From positions 7,006,001 to 7,070,000 of the forward strand of contig NW_025791658.1 in the NCBI RefSeq assembly GCF_921293095.1: a DNA stretch of 64,000 nucleotides, written 5' to 3'. The stretch is from Ischnura elegans (taxonomy: Eukaryota; Arthropoda; Insecta; Odonata; Coenagrionidae). Below are positions 56,159-64,000 of this stretch, one piece after another. The notes below the pieces were generated by a model, which saw only the letters and a program-made list of their open reading frames with translations, ran no database searches and had not been told where the DNA came from. Every line of letters begins with the position of its first letter. Positions within the stretch are counted from its first letter, which is position 1. A program made the position numbers and the translations under genes.

Positions 56159-56341
56159 GGGTGCTTTCCATTCATTGACGCACGTGGACACAAGTCAACT
56201 TGCGTCACGGTTTTCGTGTTCCATTCTTTGTGTGTCGCCGACTGTTGTGACACAAGTCAACAAATGGTGACGCACAGGAATTGGAGAGTTATAAACAGTT
56301 TCCATGAGTCGACGCCTGAGTTGCATGAATGGAAAGCACCC
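56159..56341. mobile_element. MITE with 17 bp perfect terminal inverted repeats
   Basis: GGGTGCTTTCCATTCAT (56159-56175) is exactly inverted at 56325-56341, and GACGC motifs repeat just inside. 183 bp, no coding. It directly follows the decayed ninth finger. Part of a 190-codon open frame (56003-56575) crosses it, which is therefore spurious. Confidence 0.75.
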
Positions 56342-56680
56342 ATAGTTGTCACGTGTGACCACACACAACAGAGGGATCTTAATTGCGCAGCTTCTGTTGG
56401 AAGCCTTTCACTCCTCCTTTTTGTATCCTCACCAAACATGCCAGCACAAGCGGTGAAGGAACCTTATGCTTATTGCATATTCACTATGTCCTCCACTCAC
56501 AAGGGGGTGTCCGAAAACAGTGTCTCTGATTTCAGTCAATCTTTGGTGTTGTTGTACATTGGGAACTGTCCATAATACACCTCCCTTATGAAGTTACATA
56601 GACAGTAGCTAAAAGAAAAAAACTCAGTTAAACATTTGAAGGTCTAATATATTTCCATAGATATGAGTTCCCTCATGTAG

Positions 56681-56755
56681 GAGTGGTAGCCAAGTGCTTA
56701 TAGCGTTCTACTCCTATGCGGAAGCCCTTGGTTTGATTCTCACATGTCACACTTT
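56681..56755 (+). mobile_element. tRNA-like SINE head
   Basis: TGGTAGCCAAGTG (56684-56696) and GGTTTGATTCTC (56730-56741) are A- and B-box-like at tRNA spacing. The acceptor stem does not pair, so it is not a working tRNA. Bases 56760-57620 show nothing further. Confidence 0.5.
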
Positions 56756-57626
56756 TGTTCATTATTTGTTTCTAATTTTTATTTTACAAAAGCCTGCTGT
56801 TCATTATAATTTCCACGATTTTCACTGAAAATTGTATTTTTCTGCAAGGAAATCTTTTCCTGCAATGCATCAGCATCAGATGTTTTCCCATTTTTTTCAA
56901 ACCTATGACCCCTGTGTAAGAGTCGAAAATTGTAACCACTGTAAAGGAACCCATTTCTATCAAAAAATTAGGCGTGTAAATGTTAAAATGCTTTTTTTTA
57001 AACTGTTGGTTATATTACTCTTAGGGGGCTATTATGGGATGAGTCGTGGACAGTTCCTAACGGACTACAACACTGATTGAAATGGGAGACCTGATTTTCA
57101 GACACCTTGTCATAGTTGTCTGTTCTGCAATATCACGTATAGATTAGATGCGGTAATGTTACAGCATTGCAGCAAGTCTCTTGCTCATTCTTGTAACCTT
57201 TACCTGTGCATCCCATTCATAGAATTAGGACATACATTTTCAAAGGTCAAATTTCATTCAGGAGAGTCCTTTTTCAAAATTCCAATATTAGATTAGCTTT
57301 TTGGTTTCCCTAAAGGATATGGATAAAAAATGATGGAATTATCTGGGAATTTTGAAACTGGATATCACATAACAAACTGGATTACAGTTTCTTACTGCCA
57401 TGTCAAGCAAGTGTATTCATGTAACCGGTGAATATAAAGACATTCTTCTGATGAAATATCTATTTATGTCGATAACTTCATGAAATGAAACTAAGGAAAC
57501 AAACAATGTAGAATATAATGAATAAGTTAATTTTCTGGAAAAGGCTGTAATGAAAGTGCAGAAATTAGGAGGAACCTTAGATGTGATTGTGTATAAATTG
57601 CAGTGAAAACACAATGTGAGATTCTC

Positions 57627-58295
57627 ATTAGGGTAGTTTCCTTCATCGAAGAAAGCAAAATGCATTGATATTGGTTCATTACCCACCATTAGTGTATAAA
57701 TAATATACAAATTATTTGGTTTTATAAATCCCAGTTTAGACGAATGGCAACGGTTAATTTTAACCGCATTTGAATAAGGCCAGATTGGTGCCCATGCAGA
57801 TGCCACTCCACGTGACGTCACAGAGACCTAGTATCTATATGAGTAGATAGGAGTTTGACGTTGTCTGAGATTAGTAATGCATGCATGAGGCACAGAGCTC
57901 AGGGAAACATCTCATATTAATCACACATTAAAAATACCTAAGTTCGGAAAGTTTCCTTCGTTTGATAGGGGAATAAAAATCCTTACTTAAGTCAGCCACT
58001 ACCTGCTAACAGGGTACTCACTTACCTGCTAGCAGTCTGCGTCGTATCAGCGCTCAAGCCTCGCCCCAAGATCACCTCACACACCGACAGCTGGAACCAT
58101 AAATACGTCACGCAGACTTTTCCCATCATTCCTACGCAGCCGTCGCGTTTTCGGGCGCTTGTATCGTTTCACTTTTCGTTTAATCGCGAAAAATAGATAT
58201 CGTCATTTGAAAATCTAAGATCGTGAAATGCTTGCTGCAGGAGTAATAATCTTTCGATTTCGTCAGTATAAAAAATAGTAGGAATCCACCCTATT
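57627..58295 (+). repeat. Repeat A, full-length copy
   Basis: ATTAGGGTAGTTTCCTTCAT at the start, GTGACGTCAC, ATGCATGCATGAGGC and terminal CCACCCTATT. Uninterrupted, so it gives the empty-site sequence for both nested insertions. Confidence 0.88.
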
Positions 58296-58339
58296 CAAAT
58301 TTTCGAATAATGTTTCCCATCAAATTAAAGCAATGGGAT

Positions 58340-58687
58340 CAGGGGCGCCGACTTGTAAAAAATATTGGGGGGGCCATATAGGGGGTCTTACCCCGGGAAG
58401 AGGTTAAATTCAAAGTGTGTCGCAGCACCGAAAAACTATCATAATGCACACTACTTGCTTTCAGTTAACCTGCTTAGTACCTTAAAATTATTTGTTTTAA
58501 CACATTATTGGATATATTTAAAAAGTTATATATCGTCAAACATGGGAAAATACCAATATAATTTTGGAATTTCACAAAGCATAATATAACTTAATTATTT
58601 TCTTGAATTATTGAGGGGGCTCCGCCCCCCCAACGAATCTTTGAGGGGGCTCGGGCCCCCTCAGGCCCCATGGAGTCGGCGCCACTG
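58340..58687 (+). mobile_element. hAT MITE with perfect 8 bp TSD
   Basis: Begins CAGGGGCGCCGACTTG and ends, inverted, CAGTGGCGCCGACTCC. AATGGGAT is duplicated exactly at 58332-58339 and 58688-58695. Same family as 8290-8549. Bases 58696-59400 hold no recognised feature. Confidence 0.9.
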
Positions 58688-59425
58688 AATGGGATAGCTG
58701 TGGATGTTACAGCACCATCTCTTTTGTACTCCTTAAATTCATTGTGCAAGCTCCTGCCATGCAAGGATTCAAAAGTCACTAGCCGAAATTACGTGTGAGA
58801 TCAATCGGTCTCTTGAGAAGGGTTATTCCAAATGAATATTCTACTATTTCATTCTTGAGTCTTCGAGTTTCCCTTATTTTCTACAAGGGTAGGAGACATT
58901 CAGAGATGTTGTAAACACTTCATTTTTCTGCATTTTTTCCATCAAAAGTAATATTTAATAGATGCATCCTGTAGATATGTACCACAAGAATTCGGATTAA
59001 ATTTCTTTTTTTGGATTTCAACGATTGTTTTCATTTTGCCCCTATTCGTCAATTGATGCTGAACTTGGATACACTAATCAGGTAATGTTGAATGTGTAAG
59101 TTGTTGTCTGTCATTCATGCATGGAATAGCTTTTAAGTTTTTCTAACAAAGGTCATGCTAGTGCCATGGAAGGAGGAGGGGAGGAAGCGCAGCTCCCATA
59201 AGTCTCGGGTATGAAGGTCGGTAAAAGGTCTTTTAATGACCTTGATGGGTATAAATTTACAGTTCTGCACTCTGGTGGCCAATTCCCCCTCAACGGCGCC
59301 AATTTCAAAATGGCTGACACCTACAGCGTACTACCTTTGTATTCAAAACGTCCAGTGGTGACATTTTACCAGATATGGACCACCGTGGTTTCAAAATAAC
59401 TACAAAGTTATTTATGAACTAAAGA

Positions 59426-59545
59426 GAGAAAAAATTAAAAATGTGACTTGAAATGCAAAATCCTTGTTATGAACGTGATTTCACGAACAAAATCGCGTTC
59501 ATAACAAGGATTTTGCATTTCAAGTCACATTTTTAATTTTTTCTC
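59426..59545. repeat. 50 bp perfect inverted repeat at the satellite edge
   Basis: 59426-59475 is the exact inverse of 59496-59545, with a 20 bp spacer. The right arm is the first unit of the satellite array; the left arm is a single inverted unit. Confidence 0.92.
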
Positions 59546-62209
59546 CCTTCGTAGTAAAATCGTGTTAATAACAAGGATTTCGCATTTCAAGTCACATGTT
59601 TAATTTTTTCTGTCTTCGTTGTAAAATCGCGTTAATAGCAAGGATTTTTCCTTTCAAGTCACGTTTATAATTATTTCTCTCTTCGTTTTAAAATCGCGTT
59701 AATAACAAGGATTTTGCCTTTCAAGTCACATTTTAAATTTTTTCTCTGTTCGTAGTAAAATCGCGTTTATAACAAGGATTTTGCATTTCAAGTCATATTT
59801 TTATTTTTTCTGATTTCACGAACAAAATCGCGTTCATAACAACGGTTTTGCATTTCAAGTCACATTTTAAATTTTTTCTCTCTTCGCAGTAAAAACGCTT
59901 TAATAAAAAAGATATTGCATTTCAAGTCACATTTTTAATTATTTCTCTCTTCGTAGTAAACTCGCGTTAATAACAAGGATTTTGCATTTCAAGCCACATT
60001 TTTAAATTTTTCTCTCTTCGTAGTAAAATCGCGTTAGTAACAAGGATTTTGCATTTCAAGTCATATTTTAAATTTTTTCTCACTTCGTAGTAAACTCGAG
60101 TTATTAACAAGGATTTTGAATTTCAAGTACATTATTAATTTTTTCTCTGTTCGCAGTGAAATCGCGTTCATAACAAGGATTTTGCATTTCAAGTCACATT
60201 TTGAATTTTTTCTCTCTTCGCAGTGAAATCGTGTTAATAACAAGGATTTTTCAAGGAGAAACAATTCAAGTCACATTTTAAATTTTTTCTCTGTTCATAT
60301 TAAAATCGCGTTCTTAAAAAAGATTTTGCATTTCAAGTCACTTTTTTTATTATTTCTCTCTTCGTAGTAAACTCGCGTTAATAACAATGATTTTGGATTT
60401 CAAGTACATTTTTAATTTTTTCTCTTTTCGCAGTGAAATCGCGTCATAAACAAGGATTTTGCATTTCAAGTCACATTTTTAATTATTTCTCTCTTCGTAG
60501 TAAACTCGGGTTAATAACAAGGATTTTGCATTTCAAGTCAAATTTTTAATTATTTCTCTCTTCGTAGTAAACTCGCGATAATAACAAGGATTTTGCATTC
60601 AAGTCACATTTTTAATTTTTTCTCTGTTCGTATTGAATCGCGTTCATAACAAGGAATTTGTCTTTTCAAGTCACATTTTTAATTTTTTCTCTCTTCGCAG
60701 TAAACTCGCGTTAATAACAATGATTTTGTATTTAAAGTACATTTTTAATTTTTTCTCTGTTCGTAGTGAAATCGCGTTAATAACAAGGATTTTGCATTCA
60801 AGTCACATTTTTAATTTTTTCTCTGTTCGTTGTGAAATCGAGTTCATAACAAGGATTTTGCTTTTCAAGTCACATTTTAAATTTTTTCTCTGTTCGTATT
60901 AAAATCGCGTTCATAACAAGGATTTTGCATTTCAAGTCACAATTTTAATTATTTCTCTCTTCGTAGTAAAATCGCGTTAATAACAAGGTTTTTGCATTTC
61001 AAGTACATTTTTAATTTTTTCTCTCTTCGTAGTAAAAACGCGTTCATAACAAGGATTATGCATATCAAGTCACATTTTTAATTTTTTCTCTGTTCGTTGT
61101 GAAATCGAGTTCATAACAAGGATTTTGCATTTCAAGTCAATTTTTTAATTATTTCTCTCTTCGTAGTAAACTCGCGTTCATTACAAGGATTTTGCATTTC
61201 AAGTCACAATTTTAATTATTTCTCTCTTCGTAGTAAAATGGCGTTAATAACAAGGTTTTTGCATTTCAAGTACATTTTTAATTTTTTCTCTTTTCGCAGT
61301 GAAATCGCGTCATAAACAAGGATTTTGCATTTCAAGTCACTTTTTTAATTATTTCTCTCTTCGTAGTAAACTCGGGTTAATAACAAGGATTTTGCATTTC
61401 AAGTCAAATTTTTAATTATTTCTCTCTTCGTAGTAAAATCGCGTTAATAACAAGGTTTTTGCATTTCAAGTCACATTTTTAATTATTTTTCTCTTCGTAG
61501 TAAACTCGCGATAATAACAAGGATTTTGTATTCAAGTCACATTTTTAATTTTTTCTCTGTTCTAATTGAAATCGCGTTCATAACAAGGATTTTGCATTTC
61601 AAGTAACATTTTTAATTTATTCTCTCTTCGGAGTAAAATCGCGTTAATTACAAGGATTTTGTATTTAAAGTACATTTTTAATTTTTTCTCTGTTCGTAGT
61701 GAAATCGCGTTAATAACAAGGATTTTGCATTCAAGTCACATTTTTAATTTTTTCTGTGTTCGTTGTGAAATCGAGTTCATAACAAGGATTTTGCTTTTCA
61801 AGTCACATTTTAAATTTTTTCTCTGTTCGTATTAAAATCGCGTTAGTAACAAGGATTTTGCATTTCAAGTCACATTTTTAATTTTTTCTCTGTTCGTAGT
61901 GAAATCGCGTTAATAACAAGGATTTTGCATTCAAGTCACATTTTTAATTTTTTCTCTGTTCGTTATGAAATCGAGTTCATAACAAGGATTTTGCTTTTCA
62001 AGTCACATTTTAAATTTTTTCTCTGTTCGTATTAAAATCGCGTTCATAACAAGGATTTTGCATTTCAAGTCACATTTTTAATTTTTTCTCTCTTCGTAAT
62101 AAACTCGCGTTAATAACAGGGATTTTGCATTCAAGTAACATTTTTAATTTTTTCTCTGTTCGTTGTGAAATCGAGTTCATAACAAGGATTTTGCATTTCA
62201 AGTCACATT
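59496..62209 (+). repeat. Satellite array, 67 bp period, about 40 units
   Basis: Units read like AATCGCGTTAATAACAAGG, ATTTTGCATTTCAAGTCAC, ATTTTTAATTTTTTCTCTCT, TCGTAGTAA. Spacing between successive TCGTAGTAAA-type marks is 67 bp at the left end (59551, 59618, 59685, 59752). Variants (TTCGTTGTGAAATCGAG, TTCGTATTAAAATCG, AAGTACATTTTT) recur in the same order, showing higher-order structure. Open frames in it are by-products of the period. Confidence 0.93.
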
Positions 62210-62213
62210 TTAA

Positions 62214-62435
62214 CCCTCCGACTCCACCTGGGGTCTTTTTCGACCCCAGGGTTGACAAAATGCCTGGAATTTTTTACTCAATTCAGATAATCTTTCCATG
62301 TTACAGATATGCCTTCCCGCATGTTTTGCCTTTAAATTCATAGTAATTTTAAAATAAAATTTTGAGTTATTCATGGATGGGAATTTTTTTACTGGGTGGG
62401 GTCAAATTTGACCCCAGGTGGAGACTGTGTAGGTA
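62214..62435 (+). mobile_element. TTAA-target MITE (piggyBac-like) at the satellite edge
   Basis: TTAA at 62210-62213 and 62436-62439. Ends share CTCCACCTGGGGTC (62222-62235; inverse 62411-62424), and each has a GGGGTC...GACCCC palindrome. The left TTAA lies in the satellite phrase CACATTTTAAATTTT, which resumes briefly as TTAAATTTT on the right. Confidence 0.7.
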
Positions 62436-62756
62436 TTAAATTTTGAAACGTATATCTATGGAAATATAATTGATAAAACGTGTTGAAAGGTAGATAATCC
62501 TTATGTAGGTTTTCATGGTGGGATGAAGATTCAGATGCAAAATTTCCGGGTTATACACCGCGTGTGTCTTTCTTCATATACAACAGTTTCGCCGGCATTG
62601 CAGCTAGCATCTTTAGGTCACCAAGTGCAGAGTGGAGGTAGAGATCGTCTTTTGTATCATTCGTTCAAGTCTGGGCTCATCTCATTGGTCAATCCTTCCT
62701 CGTTTTTTCCTTTTTCCCCTATTATTTTTTTCCGTATTTTGTTGGAGCATTCTGTT

Positions 62757-62850
62757 CAACATCTATATCTACATGATAAACTCCTAGCCACCTCTAAGGT
62801 TTTAGGCAAGGGGTGAGTATGTTTTACTCAACGTGTACTATTTTCCATGA
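62757..62850 (-). mobile_element. LINE 3' UTR fragment (minus)
   Basis: ATCTATATCTACATGATAAA, GCCACCTCTAAGG and AGGCAAGGGGTGAGTA match the tail family at 6.6 kb and 34.1 kb. Bases 62440-62756 and 62851-63540 have nothing else I can support. Confidence 0.55.
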
Positions 62851-63540
62851 GTTGGGTACCTGGTTCCCGTCTTTCCTGCTGAAGATGTTTGTAGAATCCA
62901 ATATCTTTTCCTCCGTTTAGAGCTATGTTTTGAATATAAGGTATCACAGATATTGTAACGTGGGCCCAGTGAAGATGGAGTGAAAATAGCCACCGCCTGC
63001 CTGAGTTCTCTCGGAGGGTATCATGTTGTAGTATTATCCTCATATTATTCCATGTCAAAGACTTATAATTTACACTCATGAAATAATAACAGCATGTAAC
63101 GCCTATGCTGAAAGCATTTAACGCCTATGTCTAAGGCACTATTTGGCATCTTCGAGCATTATAACCCTATGTCATCAGTGGGTGCATTGAGAGAAGGAAA
63201 AGAAAATACTCTGGGACAATTTGCCTCAACTGTGATGGTGATTCATCACCTTTACTTTGTCGCAGGATTTCCCCTTCCTCCTCATTTTCAAACTGTCCAC
63301 CGCTGTCTTTCACACAACTCTCATGTCAAGGAGGACAGGCCTTATTTTCGTTGCAGCTCCTATAGCATAGTCTATATTGCAAGCGATTTTGTGGGATCAG
63401 TAAAAAATTGTACCTTCAAAACATTGTAGTAAATATGTATATATTTTCATTTTGATTGATATTTTGCCATTATATTTCATTGATATTTTTCAAGTGATAT
63501 CCAAAACATTAATAAAAATATAAATATGTTACTTTCAGCT

Positions 63541-63845
63541 ATCTAAATGGGTGGATCTGAATATCATCGAGCTAAATTCTTTCCTTAGTCTTCTGATTAT
63601 GTCTGGTGTTTAGAAAGGACGAGGAAAGCCGCTACCAGAGTTTTGGTCTGCAGAGTATGGCTTACCAATATTTAGAGCTAAGAGGTCTTGTCACCGGTTT
63701 CAAGATATTATTGGGTGTCTCCGATTTGACAATGAGACTCGTGCGGCTAGGCAAGAGATATAAAAAAATAAAGTGGAGGCAATAAGAACTGTGTTTGAAA
63801 TGTTTACGGAGGCCTGCATTTTATCAGAGTCCTCTAGATGGCAGT
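63541..63845 (+). pseudogene. piggyBac-like transposase fragment, second family
   Basis: One frame reads IELNSFLSLLIMSGV, stop, then KPLPEFWSAEYGLPIFRAKR, SCHRFQDIIGCLRFDNETRA, and EAIRTVFEMFTEACI. The GLP.FR...S..RF..I...LRFDN phrase is diagnostic of the N-terminal part of piggyBac transposase domains. Two stops interrupt it, and the DDE core is absent to the window end (63846-64000 is unrecognised). Distinct in sequence from the remnant at 0.8-1.9 kb. Confidence 0.78.
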
Positions 63846-64000
63846 TCTCTACACTACTCCCTCATAGGGTCGAGTCGTTCCATACACTTCCACTATGGGA
63901 ATTGAGACGTCCGCCATTTTAGTTCTTCCGTCTCTACAGAGTCTTATGGGAGAAAGTGATATAATGCCAGTTTTTTCATAAATACGCGATTCCTGTCGCA

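Noticed and set aside
56003-56575. 190-codon open frame after the ZAD gene
   Set aside because: It combines the decayed ninth finger with a 183 bp MITE and unrelated sequence; it has no separate promoter or domain.
60061-60902. Open frames in the 67 bp satellite (both strands)
   Set aside because: They arise because the unit lacks stops in some frames; the peptides are simple repeats of the unit.
59496-62209. CRISPR-like regular repeats
   Set aside because: The repeats are contiguous 67 bp units without unique spacers in an insect genome; it is a satellite.

Overview
This window is arthropod, almost certainly insect, nuclear DNA. The evidence is one spliced host gene whose protein starts with a ZAD (the zinc-finger-associated domain typical of insect C2H2 factors), GT-AG introns of up to 13.7 kb, and a dense load of animal transposons: LINEs, tRNA-derived SINEs, hAT, piggyBac, pogo/Tigger and Transib-like elements. 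There is no operon structure, rRNA, CRISPR array or virus. The order of insect cannot be fixed by reading alone.

Layout. 1-24 kb is intergenic and built from transposon debris: a decayed piggyBac-like transposase (0.07-1.9 kb), a TATA/Inr promoter-like segment (2.45-2.56 kb), hAT and pogo MITEs with intact target-site duplications (TSDs) at 5.5, 7.0 and 8.3 kb, a TTAA-type MITE (9.6 kb), a snap-back MITE (10.4 kb), and a 3.5 kb LINE (11.16-14.64 kb, minus) inserted with a 15 bp TSD into an older repeat, called repeat A here. A 5.1 kb segment (16.44-21.54 kb) has terminal inverted repeats and contains exon-like blocks on the minus strand. Upstream of the host gene, a 14 bp motif recurs six times (22.18-23.83 kb).

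24.36-55.98 kb is the ZAD-C2H2 gene on the plus strand. Seven exons join in frame to 822 codons. Exons 1-2 encode the ZAD, exons 3-6 an acidic linker with repeated VKxE motifs, and exon 7 the rest of the linker, eight canonical C2H2 fingers and the stop. Its introns hold a second, internally deleted LINE (27.75-30.20 kb), SINEs, fragments of other LINEs, a Tigger remnant, an 890 bp hAT element, and a 2.2 kb Transib-like element (44.73-46.93 kb) whose ends begin with CACAGTG. That element sits in another copy of repeat A.

56-64 kb lies downstream. It has a decayed extra zinc finger after the stop codon, a MITE, another repeat A copy, a hAT MITE with a perfect TSD, a 67 bp-period satellite of about 40 units (59.5-62.2 kb) with a 50 bp perfect palindrome at its left edge, a TTAA-type MITE at its right edge, and a second piggyBac-like transposase remnant near the window end.

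The host gene is the only convincing intact protein gene. Nearly everything else is mobile-element sequence, much of it nested, so the relative age of several insertions can be read directly. The most unusual items are the Transib-like element with recombination-signal-like ends, the 5.1 kb inverted-repeat segment with exon-like blocks, the repeated motif upstream of the ZAD gene, and the palindrome-edged satellite.
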